Origin: an uncultured Brachybacterium sp.
GTDB taxonomy: Bacteria; Actinomycetota; Actinomycetes; Actinomycetales; Dermabacteraceae
DNA: 64,000 bases
Reading direction: 5' to 3'
Assembly (NCBI RefSeq): GCF_947500705.1
Contig: NZ_CANMSY010000001.1
Coordinates: 248,001-312,000 of the forward strand
Every line of letters starts with the position of its first letter. The stretch's first letter is position 1. The translations under genes were made by a program, and so were the position numbers. Positions 47,902 through 56,588 of the stretch are shown here, piece by piece. The notes under the pieces were generated by a model. It was not told the origin of the DNA. It saw nothing but the letters and a program-made list of their open reading frames with translations, and did no database searches.

Positions 47902-48000
47902 TCACTTCTTGTTACGACGCTGGTGGCGCGTCTTGCGAAGCAGCTTGCGGTGCTTCTTCTTGGACATGCGCTTGCGTCGCTTCTTGACGACTGAACCCAT
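47902..48000 (-). CDS. bS22-type small ribosomal protein (AURKAIP1/COX24 domain)
   Basis: A 32-residue, extremely basic protein, too short for usual ORF calling. It starts [19 protein letters not shown] and ends [11 protein letters not shown], matching the COX24/AURKAIP1 domain protein found bound to actinobacterial 30S subunits. GAGG lies six nt before the ATG. A -10 (TAGAAT, complement of 48120-48125) gives a leader of about 110 nt. It lies downstream of the dynamin-like GTPase pair, on the same strand but with a separate promoter. Confidence 0.92.
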   Translation of the reverse strand: MGSVVKKRRKRMSKKKHRKLLRKTRHQRRNKK

Positions 48001-48143
48001 AGGGAACCTCAGTTCTGCAGGTCAGTGCCTGCGGTGGTGCAGCGGATCAGGTATGCGCGGCCCGCGGAGACTGCACGGAGGAGCTCCTCGTGCGGGCCCG
48101 ACGCCACGGTCGACCAGTAATTCTACACAACGACCCTGCGTCC

Positions 48144-49844
48144 TCAGCCGCGGGCGAGTGCGAGATCCCTCGCAGCGTTCGCGGCGAGCTCCAGCTCGGC
48201 GTCGACCTCGTCGACGACGAGGTCGTGGGCGACCTCCCGCACTCGGGCCGTGAGCACGCGTCGTGCCCGGCGGCGATGCCAGCCGGCGGTCAGGGCGGCG
48301 ACCACTCCCCCGGCCACACCGATCAGGATGCCGGCGGCGATCCCGAGCACCACCAGCACCGTGGGCAGCGGGATCGGGATCCAGAGCTCCTCGACCATCG
48401 GCATCGGCGGCGGCGGGACGCCGAGGAATGCCAGCAGCGCGTTCAGGCCGAGCCAGCCCAGCCCCACCACCCAGGTGAGCAGAGCCAGCCACTGGAGCAC
48501 ATCGAGCACCGGCCACCACCAGGAGGTCCTCGTCGCCCGCAGATCGGCCCGGGCGATCGCCTGGTCGAGCGCATCGGGCAGCTCCTCCTCGTGGGAGCGT
48601 GCCGCTGCCCGCACCGCGGCGCGCCAGGGATCGCTCCCGCCGGCGGAGGCGGCATCGGCGAAGCGTCGCACCCCACCGGCGGCGCGGGCGCGGGCGGCGG
48701 CGTCGGGCTCGGGCAGGGAGGTGCGCTCGAGCCCTTCACCGTCCCGGGCATGGCCGATGCCGAGGCGGCGCAGCGGGTCGGGCCGCGCCGTACGCAGCCA
48801 GCGCAGCGGAGGCCAGCCCACCTTCCCGGCCGCGCGATAGCGGTAGGAGGCGCCGACGGCGCGGGACACCGGCTCGACCCGGGCCGCGGTGGCGAGGTCC
48901 TCGACCAGGTCGTCGATCTCGGCCGGGGTCGCGTTCGCCGGCAGCCCGGCGGGATCAGCGGCGTCCCGCAGGGTCTCGGCGGCGCCGCGCACATCGGCAC
49001 GATGCCGGGAGGCGATGGCCTCGCGGCCCCGGGCGATCTGGAGCAGATGAACGCGCAGCTCCTCGATCCCCTCCCCGGTGCTCGCCGAGGTGGCGAACAC
49101 CGGAGCCTGTTCGAGCCCGTCGGTCCGGGCGAGGGAGGCGAGGGACGCGAGCACGGCCTCGCGCTCGCCCTCACGGATCCGGTCGATCTGGTTGAGCACC
49201 AGCACGGTGACGGCATCATGACCGGCGAAGGGGCGCACGAACTCCTGATGGAGCACCGCGTCGGCATACTTCTGCGGGTCGGTGACCCACACCAGCACGT
49301 CGACCAGGCCCGTCATCCGCTCGGCGACGGCACGGTTCGCGCTCTCGACCGAATCGAGATCGGGCAGGTCCAGCAGAACGATGCCGGGGGTTCCAGACGT
49401 GCCGGCGGCCTGCTCCCGGCGGGCGCGGCGGCCCGCGGGCGGCTGGGCGGCGCTCGCGGCGAGCGCGGCGTCGGTCCCGTCGAGATGGTGGCGGTCCTCG
49501 ACCTCGAGCCAGTCCAGCAGCGCATCACTGCCCGGTGCGCCGAGCACCGCGGCGACCGGCTTCGAGGTGGTCGGCCGGCGCACCGCGGCGCGGGAGACAT
49601 CGGCCCCGACCAGTGCATTGACCAGTGAGGACTTTCCGGAGCCGGTGGCTCCGAAGAGCCCGATCACCGTGTGTTCGGCGGAGAGCGCGCGGCGCCGGTC
49701 GACGCGGCCCAGCAGCTCCGTCACCGTCGCGAGCGGTCCGTCGGCGGCGACCCCGTCGAGCGCCTCAAGGGCGCTCTCCAGGGCGTCGATCCGCTCGGCG
49801 AGCGGGGCGGGGCCCTTCGCGGAGCGGCTCAGCAGCGGGCTCAT
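48144..49844 (-). CDS. Dynamin-like membrane GTPase (YfjP type), second of a pair
   Basis: 566 residues. G1 is GATGSGKSS (65-73), G2 is RPTTSKP, G3 is LLDLPDLDS, and G4 is LNQID. A helical domain (about 240-400) follows, then two closely spaced transmembrane segments (LQWLALLTWVVGLGWLGLN; PTVLVVLGIAAGILIGVAGG). All four GTPase motifs are intact. The ATG overlaps the stop of the partner gene by four bases, so the two are made together. Related actinobacterial pairs (DynA/DynB in Streptomyces, IniA/IniC in mycobacteria) act in division or membrane stress. The exact role here is inferred. Confidence 0.85.
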   Translation of the reverse strand: MSPLLSRSAKGPAPLAERIDALESALEALDGVAADGPLATVTELLGRVDRRRALSAEHTVIGLFGATGSGKSSLVNALVGADVSRAAVRRPTTSKPVAAVLGAPGSDALLDWLEVEDRHHLDGTDAALAASAAQPPAGRRARREQAAGTSGTPGIVLLDLPDLDSVESANRAVAERMTGLVDVLVWVTDPQKYADAVLHQEFVRPFAGHDAVTVLVLNQIDRIREGEREAVLASLASLARTDGLEQAPVFATSASTGEGIEELRVHLLQIARGREAIASRHRADVRGAAETLRDAADPAGLPANATPAEIDDLVEDLATAARVEPVSRAVGASYRYRAAGKVGWPPLRWLRTARPDPLRRLGIGHARDGEGLERTSLPEPDAAARARAAGGVRRFADAASAGGSDPWRAAVRAAARSHEEELPDALDQAIARADLRATRTSWWWPVLDVLQWLALLTWVVGLGWLGLNALLAFLGVPPPPMPMVEELWIPIPLPTVLVVLGIAAGILIGVAGGVVAALTAGWHRRRARRVLTARVREVAHDLVVDEVDAELELAANAARDLALARG

Positions 49845-51595
49845 GCGTCCTCCCGGATGTCGCGGGCGAGCTGGGTGAGGGCCTCGGCGTCGGCGCCCAG
49901 GAGCGCGCCGGTGCCGACCTCTCCGAGGGCGTCGAGCCGGTCGAGGAAGGGCCCGGAGCGCTCGGCGACCAGCGCGTCCAGCCGGGAGGTGAGGCGCTGG
50001 CGGGCGATCGCAGCCATGCGGCGCACGGCGTCGTCGCCGAAGATCGTCTCGAGCAGCTTCTGGCCGACGACCGCGGTGGCGGCCCCCGCACCGACCTCGA
50101 GGCCGGTGGGGATGAAGGCGGTCGAGGCGAACACGACGACCATCAGTGCGACGCCGACGACGTTGACGCCGAGCGAGAGGATGCGGGCCTTGGTACGGCG
50201 ATCGGCGCCCTCGGAGCGGACCAGCTCGAGCACATCCCCCTGCCAGGCCCGGATCGCGCTCGAGACCTCCTCGGCGTAGCCGTCGGGCAGGCGGGAGAGG
50301 TCCTGGCCCTCCACGAGGTGGCGCCCCGCGGCAGAGGAGCGCCAGGCGTTCTCGGCCCGTTCCGCGCCGCGGGCGGTCTCGTCGATGACCACGTGCACCA
50401 GGCCTGTCCCCAGCGCCTGCTCGGCGGCGACGGCCGGGGCGGGCTTCCCGCTGAGCACCTGGCCGATCCGGTCCCGGGCACGGGTCACCAGGGACTCCAC
50501 ACCCCGGAAGAACTCCCCGGTGCCCACCACGTCCTGCCAGCGGGCGAGCACCTCGCCGCGCAGCAGCGAGCCGTCGCCGAGGGCATCATCGATCCGCTCG
50601 CGCGCGCCGGAGAAGGCGGCGATCGCCTGCTCCCGCAGCTGCTGACGCTCGGCGTCCTGCACGGCGGCGTGCTCGGCGATCGTCCGGGCAGAGCCCGCCA
50701 GGCCGTCGAGGGCACCGGCGAGGGTGCGGCGGGCGATGCGGCTGCGGGCCTCGCCGTCGGCCGCAAGGGTGCTGAGGTGCTCCTGCAGCTCGGCGATCAC
50801 CGCGGGCGGCAGCATGCCCTCCTCGTCGATGTCCGTCTCGGGGACCAGGAACAGGCGGTCCACCTCGATGCCGTTGCGCTCGAGCATGCCGCGCAGGTCT
50901 TCGGCGAGCTCCTCGGAGACGCCCTCGCGCGGTGGGATCCGGTTCATCACCACGTCGACGGTGACGTCGCGCTCGGCGGCGGTGCGCAGCACGTCCCATG
51001 GCACGGCGTCGGCGTAGCGGTTGGCGGTGGTGACGAACAGCCACAGATCCGCGGCGCGCAGCAGCTGTCGGGCGAGCTCGCGGTTGCCGACCGCGACGGA
51101 GTCGATGTCCGGTGCGTCCAGCAGGGCGAGGCCCTGCGGCACCCGCTCCTCCCCCCGAAGCTCGAGGGAGGTCGCGGGATCGATGTCGCCGGTGGTGTCG
51201 CCGGTGCCCGGCGCCTCGGGATCGCGCCGCTGGCCCGCGTGGACCCGGGCGAGGCCCGGCAGGATGCGGGTGCCGGTGAACCAGGGCTCATCGGCCGGGT
51301 GGTGCAGCAGCACCGGCCGACGGGTGGTGGGACGGATCGCACCGGACCGGGTGACCGGATGCCCCACCAGCGCATTGACCAGGGTGGACTTGCCGGCACC
51401 GGTCGAGCCGCCGATGACCACCAGCAGCGGGGCGTCGAGCGACTCGAGGCGCGGGATCACATGGTCGCCGAGCTGGGAGCGGGCGGCCCCGGTCGCGGCA
51501 CGGGCCTGCTCGACACCCTCGACAGGCAGCGGGAGCTCGAGGCCGCGCAGATGCTCGGCGAAGGCGTCGAGCACGGCGGTGGTCCGGTTCGTCAT
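49841..51595 (-). CDS. Dynamin-like membrane GTPase, first of a pair
   Basis: 584 residues. G1 is IGGSTGAGKST (61-71), G2 is IRPTTRRP, and G3 is LLDAPDIDS. G4 is MNRIPPR instead of N/TKxD, so guanine specificity may be relaxed. A long helical region follows, with transmembrane segments near 485-525 (VGVALMVVVFASTAFIPTG). The ATG at 51595 has AGGGGG four nt upstream. It is the upstream partner of the YfjP-type GTPase and overlaps it by ATGA. Confidence 0.85.
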   Translation of the reverse strand: MTNRTTAVLDAFAEHLRGLELPLPVEGVEQARAATGAARSQLGDHVIPRLESLDAPLLVVIGGSTGAGKSTLVNALVGHPVTRSGAIRPTTRRPVLLHHPADEPWFTGTRILPGLARVHAGQRRDPEAPGTGDTTGDIDPATSLELRGEERVPQGLALLDAPDIDSVAVGNRELARQLLRAADLWLFVTTANRYADAVPWDVLRTAAERDVTVDVVMNRIPPREGVSEELAEDLRGMLERNGIEVDRLFLVPETDIDEEGMLPPAVIAELQEHLSTLAADGEARSRIARRTLAGALDGLAGSARTIAEHAAVQDAERQQLREQAIAAFSGARERIDDALGDGSLLRGEVLARWQDVVGTGEFFRGVESLVTRARDRIGQVLSGKPAPAVAAEQALGTGLVHVVIDETARGAERAENAWRSSAAGRHLVEGQDLSRLPDGYAEEVSSAIRAWQGDVLELVRSEGADRRTKARILSLGVNVVGVALMVVVFASTAFIPTGLEVGAGAATAVVGQKLLETIFGDDAVRRMAAIARQRLTSRLDALVAERSGPFLDRLDALGEVGTGALLGADAEALTQLARDIREDA

Positions 51596-51696
51596 CGATC
51601 CCCCTGGGGTCTGGACACGAGTGGTGACGGCGTCATTGTGGCAGGCTCGTGCCATCACGACGGCGTTCAGAGCAGTTCCTCCGATGCTGGTCCTGC

Positions 51697-52974
51697 TCAG
51701 TCCAGGAACGGATCCAGGCCCCACTCGGGGAAGATGAACCGCCGCGCCGCCTGGACCGCGCGGTCCAGGCCGTCCTCGGGATCGAATCCCTGCTCCCAGT
51801 CCCGAACGGTCAGGGGCCGCCCGTCCCCGAAGGTGATCAGCCCCGGCTCCGGGGAGAGCCCATGGGCGGCGCGGGCCGCATCGGCGAGCGCGATGTACTC
51901 GGCCGGCAGCGGGGCGGTGGCGTCGATCGCCTCGCCGGTCGCGATCGCGATCAGGTGCGCCCAGGAGCGGGGCACCACGTCGATCACCGCATATCCGCCG
52001 CCGCCGAGCGCGAGCCAGCGTCCGTCGCAGACCTCGTCGGCCAGCTCCCGCATCAGGAGCATCACCTCGCGCTGCGCCTCGAGGGAGACCGTGAGGTCCG
52101 CCAGCGGGTCCAGCCGGTGGGTATCGGCCCCGTGCTGGGTGACCAGCAGCGTGGGCTTCACGGCCCGGACCAGGGCGGGGACGGTCGCGCGGATCGCGCG
52201 CACCCAGCCGTCGGCCGTGGTGCGCGAGGGCAGCGGCACGTTGATCGCAGCTCCCGCAGCGCCGGCCCCGCCGGAGTCCTGCACGAAGCCGGTGCCGGGG
52301 AACAGCCGCTCCCCGGTCTCGTGGACGGAGAGGGTGATCGCGCGCGGCTCGTCCCACATCGCGCGCTCCACGCCGTCGCCGTGATGGACGTCGACGTCGA
52401 CGTACATCACGCGCTCCTCCCCGGCGTCCAGGGCGTGGCGGAGGGCGAGCGCCGCATCGTTGTAGATGCAGAAACCCGAGGCCGTGGCGGATTTGGCGTG
52501 ATGCAGGCCCCCGGCGAAGTTCACGGCGCGCCGCACCCGGCCCGAGAGGATCGCATCGACCGCGGCGATCGACCCGCCGGCGATGCGGGCGGAGGCGGTG
52601 TGCATGCCGGGAAAGGGAGGGACGTCATCCCCTCCGAGTCCGAAGCGGATCAGCTCGTCGAGCTCCTCCGCCGTCATCTCCTCCATCGGCCGGGAGGCCT
52701 GCTTGACCGCCGCGATGTAGTCGCGATCGTGGACCCGGGACAGCTGCTCCTCGGTGGCCACGGGCGCCGCCAGGGTCTGCACCCCGGGACGGTCGAGCAG
52801 CCCGGCGCAGCGGGCGAGCTCCCGGGTGAGCGTGAGCCGGATCGGGGCCATCGGGTGGAAGGGACCGAAGTCGTACTCGCCGAGCGCGTCATCCCACACG
52901 ATCCCGGTGGGGACCGGCGGATCGACACCGTCGACCGGGTCGACAGCGGACGAGGGCAGCGCAGCATCGAGCAT
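51697..52974 (-). CDS. acuC: AcuC-like class I/II deacetylase
   Basis: Zinc-dependent histone-deacetylase-fold enzyme, 425 residues. The active-site blocks are GGLHHAKSATASGFCIYND, VDVDVHHGDGVE (zinc Asp/His) and TQHGADTHRLDPLADL. The glycine-rich loop LALGGGGYAV carries no Tyr-His swap that I can see. In Bacillus AcuC deacetylates acetyl-CoA synthetase; no acs gene is in the window. Leaderless ATG (TACGCT seven nt upstream). It is divergent from ktrB with about 100 bp between. Confidence 0.93.
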   Translation of the reverse strand: MLDAALPSSAVDPVDGVDPPVPTGIVWDDALGEYDFGPFHPMAPIRLTLTRELARCAGLLDRPGVQTLAAPVATEEQLSRVHDRDYIAAVKQASRPMEEMTAEELDELIRFGLGGDDVPPFPGMHTASARIAGGSIAAVDAILSGRVRRAVNFAGGLHHAKSATASGFCIYNDAALALRHALDAGEERVMYVDVDVHHGDGVERAMWDEPRAITLSVHETGERLFPGTGFVQDSGGAGAAGAAINVPLPSRTTADGWVRAIRATVPALVRAVKPTLLVTQHGADTHRLDPLADLTVSLEAQREVMLLMRELADEVCDGRWLALGGGGYAVIDVVPRSWAHLIAIATGEAIDATAPLPAEYIALADAARAAHGLSPEPGLITFGDGRPLTVRDWEQGFDPEDGLDRAVQAARRFIFPEWGLDPFLD

Positions 52975-52981
52975 GAGGCGA

Positions 52982-52987
52982 AGCGTA
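52982..52987 (-). promoter_or_regulatory. Leaderless -10 element of acuC
   Basis: TACGCT on the minus strand, 7 nt before the ATG at 52974. Confidence 0.6.
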
Positions 52988-53076
52988 CCCAGCGTTCCGG
53001 ATCTTCGCCTGCCGTCAACGGTCGTAGACTGCCGCGGACCGCGACCACCGGTCACGGCCCGTGGACGAGGAGCAGC

Positions 53077-54492
53077 ATGAGCACACCCGGCAGACGCGCC
53101 GCCCCGCCGCGCAACCGGCCGCTCGGCGCCCGGAAGCGTCCCCCCGAGTGGCGCCTCGCGCTGAACTCGCTCACCCGCGCCACCCCGGCACGGATCGCGC
53201 TCGGCGTGTTCACGGCGCTGATCGGGGCGTTCACCGTACTCCTGTCGCTCCCCGTGGCGACCACCGACGGAGTGCGCACCAGCTTCACCGACGCGCTGTT
53301 CACCGCGGTTTCCGCGATCTGCGTGACCGGGCTGTACACGGTCGAGACCGGCACCCACTGGTCCACCTTCGGCCTCACCGTGATCATGGTCGCGATCAAG
53401 CTCGGCGGACTGGGACTGATGACCGTCGCCTCGCTGCTGAGCCTGTCGGTGATGCACCGCCTGGGCCTCGCCCAGCGGGTGATCACTGCCCAGGAGACCC
53501 GAGCCGAGCGGCTCGCCGAGGTCGGCGGGGTCCTGAAGATCATCCTCATCACCTCGACCGTCTTCGAGGTCGCGACCTTCGTGGCGCTGACTCCGTACAT
53601 GTTCATCACCGAGCACGGGGTCGGGGAGTCGTTGTTCCTGGGCCTGTTCTACGCCATCAGCGCCTTCAACAACGCCGGTTTCGTCCCGGAGGCGACGGGG
53701 ACCGCGCAGTACGTCGGCGACCCCTTCTTCACCATCCCCATCGCCCTGGCGGTGCTGGTGGGCTCGCTCGGCTTCCCCGTCATCCTGGTGGTGGTGCGGA
53801 AGCTGCGCACGCCCCGGAAGTGGAGCGTGCACGCGAAGCTCACGCTGAGCACCACGGCGCTGCTGTTCCTGGTCGCCTTCCTCGGCTTCCTGGGTCTCGA
53901 ATGGTCGAACCCCGCGACCCTCGGAGACCGCCCGCTGGGCACGAAGCTGCTCGGGGCGGCGTTCGCGGCGGTGATGCCTCGCTCGGGCGGGTTCTCCACG
54001 ATCGACGTGGGGCAGCTGACCGCCGAGTCCCGCCTGCTGACCGATCTGCTGATGTTCATCGGCGGCGGCTCCGGTTCCACCGCGGGCGGGATCCGGGTCA
54101 CCACCTTCGCGCTGCTGATGCTCGCGATCTGGGCGGAGGTCCGGGGCAACCCGGATGTGGAGGTCTTCAACCGCCGCATCCCTCATGAGACGATCCGCCA
54201 GGCCATCGGTGTGCTGGTCATGAGCGCCTCGGTGGTGTTCCTGGCGACCTTCCTGCTGCTGCGGATGACCCCGTACACACTGGACCAGACGCTGTTCGAG
54301 ACGCTGTCCGCCTTCGGCACCGTGGGGCTGTCCACCGGGATCACCACCGCCCTGCCCGAGGAGGCGAAATGGGTGCTGATCCTGTGCATGTACATAGGGC
54401 GTCTGGGTCCGATGACCCTCGGTGCCGCGCTCGCCGTCCGCAGCCGGGTGCGGATGATCCAGCTCCCCTACGAACGCCCGATCGTCGGCTGA
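53077..54492 (+). CDS. ktrB: Potassium uptake channel subunit KtrB/TrkH
   Basis: Membrane K+ translocating subunit, 471 residues, four repeated M-P-M units. Selectivity-loop glycines are visible in ISAICVTGLYTVETGTHW, AISAFNNAGFVPEA, VMPRSGGFSTID and LSAFGTVGLSTGIT. A basic, proline-rich N-terminus is cytoplasmic. GAGGAG lies four nt before the ATG at 53077. The regulatory partner ktrA follows 124 bp downstream with its own -10. Confidence 0.95.
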   Translation: MSTPGRRAAPPRNRPLGARKRPPEWRLALNSLTRATPARIALGVFTALIGAFTVLLSLPVATTDGVRTSFTDALFTAVSAICVTGLYTVETGTHWSTFGLTVIMVAIKLGGLGLMTVASLLSLSVMHRLGLAQRVITAQETRAERLAEVGGVLKIILITSTVFEVATFVALTPYMFITEHGVGESLFLGLFYAISAFNNAGFVPEATGTAQYVGDPFFTIPIALAVLVGSLGFPVILVVVRKLRTPRKWSVHAKLTLSTTALLFLVAFLGFLGLEWSNPATLGDRPLGTKLLGAAFAAVMPRSGGFSTIDVGQLTAESRLLTDLLMFIGGGSGSTAGGIRVTTFALLMLAIWAEVRGNPDVEVFNRRIPHETIRQAIGVLVMSASVVFLATFLLLRMTPYTLDQTLFETLSAFGTVGLSTGITTALPEEAKWVLILCMYIGRLGPMTLGAALAVRSRVRMIQLPYERPIVG

Positions 54493-54559
54493 CCCTGAGC
54501 CGGGCACGGACCAGCCGGGCACGGAGGAGCCCAGCACAAGTGCCCGGCGGACAAGGCCC

Positions 54560-54565
54560 TAGACT
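54560..54565 (+). promoter_or_regulatory. -10 element of ktrA
   Basis: TAGACT about 50 nt before the ktrA start, so ktrA can be expressed apart from ktrB. The -35 is weak. Confidence 0.45.
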
Positions 54566-54616
54566 GTGCCCGCTCAGCTCGCGGCATCGCCGCGGGCCCG
54601 TCCGAGAGGAGCAGAC

Positions 54617-55282
54617 ATGCCACGCAGCACGCGCGACGAGGGAGTGCTGGTGATCGGGCTCGGCCGCTTCGGCGCCTCGATCGCCCTGACGCTCGAGAAG
54701 CTGGGCACGGAGGTGCTTGCGATCGACACCGACGAGGGACTGGTCCAGAAGTACTCCGGTCAGCTCACGCACGTGGTGCGGGCCGATGCCACCCAGCCCG
54801 AGGTGCTCGAGCAGATCGGTGCCGGCGACTTCTCGATCGCCGTGGTGGGCGTGGGCACCACCATCGAGGCCAGCGTGCTGATCACCGCGAACCTGGTGGA
54901 CCTCGGCAAGCCGGTGATCTGGACGAAGGCGATCTCCGCCGCGCACGGCAGGATCCTCCAGCGCATCGGCGCGCACCACGTGGTCTATCCGGAGGCCGAC
55001 GCCGGCAAGCGGGTCGCCCACCTGGTCAACGGCCGGCTGATGGACTTCATCGAGTTCGACGACGACTTCGCGATCGTGAAGATGCGTCCCCCGCACGAGG
55101 TGCAGGGCATGACCCTCGCGGAATCAGATATCCGCCAGCGTCACGGCGTGACCGTGGTGGGGGTGAAGTCACCGGGCAAGGACTTCACCTATGCGGTGCC
55201 CGAGACCATGGTCGCCGCGCATGATCTGCTGATCGTCTCCGGCCGCACCGGGCTGATCGAGAAGTTCTCCCACCGGGCCTGA
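54617..55282 (+). CDS. ktrA: Potassium uptake regulatory subunit KtrA/TrkA
   Basis: Cytoplasmic RCK protein gating KtrB; 221 residues. The N-terminal nucleotide-binding domain has LVIGLGRFGASIALTLEKLG and AIDTDEGLVQKYS; the RCK_C domain occupies about 140-221. One RCK_N/RCK_C unit makes it KtrA-like rather than the doubled E. coli TrkA. AGAGGAG lies five nt before the ATG. It ends 6 bp from the convergent proC. Confidence 0.94.
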   Translation: MPRSTRDEGVLVIGLGRFGASIALTLEKLGTEVLAIDTDEGLVQKYSGQLTHVVRADATQPEVLEQIGAGDFSIAVVGVGTTIEASVLITANLVDLGKPVIWTKAISAAHGRILQRIGAHHVVYPEADAGKRVAHLVNGRLMDFIEFDDDFAIVKMRPPHEVQGMTLAESDIRQRHGVTVVGVKSPGKDFTYAVPETMVAAHDLLIVSGRTGLIEKFSHRA

Positions 55283-55288
55283 GCCGGG

Positions 55289-56155
55289 TCAGTCCTGGGT
55301 CATCTCCCGGGACTTCTGGGCGGCGGCAGACATCGCGGCGGCGACCCCGGCCCGCATCCCGGCGCGCTCGAGCGCGGCGAGACCCTCGACGGTGGTGCCG
55401 CCGGGGCTGGAGACGCCGTTCTTCGCGACCGCGGGATGGATCCCGTTCTCGCTGAGCATGGTCGCCGCGCCGCGCACCGTCTGCTGGATCAGCGTGGACG
55501 CCAGGTCGCGCTTCAGGCCCAGCCGCACGGCCTCATCGGTCATCGCCTCGATGATCGCGAAGACGAAGGCGGAGAGCGAGCCGGCGGCGCCGATGAAGGC
55601 GTGGACCTGCTCCTCGGTGATGTCGACGGCGACCCCTGCACGGGAGAACAGCGCATGGACCAGCCGGTGCTGCTCGTCGGTCACGGCGCTGCCGCGCATC
55701 AGGCCCACCGCGCCCTCCCCGACCGAGATCGGGGTGTTCGGCATCGCCCGGACCACCGCGCGGCCCTCCGGGAGGGCCTCCTCGAGCTGCGCGAGGGTGA
55801 TCCCGGCGGCCAGGGAGATCACGACCGCGTCGGCGGGGATCTGCTCCCGCAGCTCGGCGGCCAGGTCGAGGATCTGATACGGCTTCACGCCGAGCACCAC
55901 CACGTCGGCCTCCGCGAGCGCGTCCCCGCGGGACTCCGCGGCGGCGGCCCCGAGCGCCTCCGCCGCACGGCGGCTGCTCTCGGGACTGGTGTTGGCGATC
56001 CGCAGGCGGTCGGGCCGCACCCCGGCGTCGAGCATCGTGCGGGCGACCGGCCCGCCCATATTGCCGGCACCGATCACGACGACCTGGAGGGCACCTAGGT
56101 CGGGGCCGTTGGCGGCGGCAGGAGCGGAGTCTGCGGAAGAGGCGGTGGCGTTCAT
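55289..56155 (-). CDS. proC: Pyrroline-5-carboxylate reductase
   Basis: Final step of proline synthesis, NAD(P)H-dependent; 288 residues. The Rossmann motif is VVVIGAGNMGGPVARTML. MPNTPISVGEGAVGL and the family signature VSSPGGTTVEGLAALERAG are present. A leaderless ATG at 56155 (TACGCT six nt upstream) fixes the start and excludes the upstream extension. Proline and K+ uptake genes lie back to back here; both serve osmotic adjustment in general, but joint control is not shown. Confidence 0.95.
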   Translation of the reverse strand: MNATASSADSAPAAANGPDLGALQVVVIGAGNMGGPVARTMLDAGVRPDRLRIANTSPESSRRAAEALGAAAAESRGDALAEADVVVLGVKPYQILDLAAELREQIPADAVVISLAAGITLAQLEEALPEGRAVVRAMPNTPISVGEGAVGLMRGSAVTDEQHRLVHALFSRAGVAVDITEEQVHAFIGAAGSLSAFVFAIIEAMTDEAVRLGLKRDLASTLIQQTVRGAATMLSENGIHPAVAKNGVSSPGGTTVEGLAALERAGMRAGVAAAMSAAAQKSREMTQD

Positions 56156-56161
56156 CTTCCC

Positions 56162-56167
56162 AGCGTA
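56162..56167 (-). promoter_or_regulatory. Leaderless -10 element of proC
   Basis: TACGCT on the minus strand, 6 nt before the ATG at 56155. Confidence 0.6.
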
Positions 56168-56270
56168 GTGCGGGCCGAGCCGAGGTGCGGGCCCGCGCGT
56201 CGAGCGGTCCGGACACACGGGAACGAGGGCCTGCTGCGCGGAGAGGTCCGTGCCGGGCGGGGCGGCCCGA

Positions 56271-56588
56271 TCAGCGGCCGCGGCCCCAGTGCGGGGGCAC
56301 GTCCCCGGCGATGCGGGCATCGTTGGACTCGTCGACCCCGGGCTCCGGGGCGTCCTCGGCGACGCGATCGGGGGGGATCGGCCGACGCCCCTGCGCGGCC
56401 CTCCCCTGCGGCGACGGGGACTCGGGCTCCTCCCACGGGATCGGCTTGCCGGTCACCGAGGAGATGACCACGCGCCGCGCGGGGCGCGCCTCGCGACCTT
56501 CCGGTCGTCCTGCGTCCGCTCCCCGCTCAGCGACTCCGCGCTCAGCGGCTCCGCGCTCTTCTGGGCCTGCTCCTGCGTCGGTGCTCAC
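56271..56588 (-). CDS. Small hypothetical protein coupled to the helicase/nuclease gene
   Basis: 105 residues, rich in Arg, Glu, Pro and Ala, with no membrane segment. A degenerate N-terminal repeat (ERGAAERGVAERGAD) and a central block RVVISSVTGKPIPWEEPES are the only features. The GTG start overlaps the stop of the large helicase-like gene (GTGA), so if real it is made with it. I do not recognise a family; coding status rests on the overlap and the open frame. Confidence 0.55.
   Translation of the reverse strand: MSTDAGAGPEERGAAERGVAERGADAGRPEGREARPARRVVISSVTGKPIPWEEPESPSPQGRAAQGRRPIPPDRVAEDAPEPGVDESNDARIAGDVPPHWGRGR

Noticed and set aside
52975-54537. Long frame fused upstream of acuC on the minus strand
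   Set aside because: Antisense to ktrB; acuC has a leaderless start at 52974.
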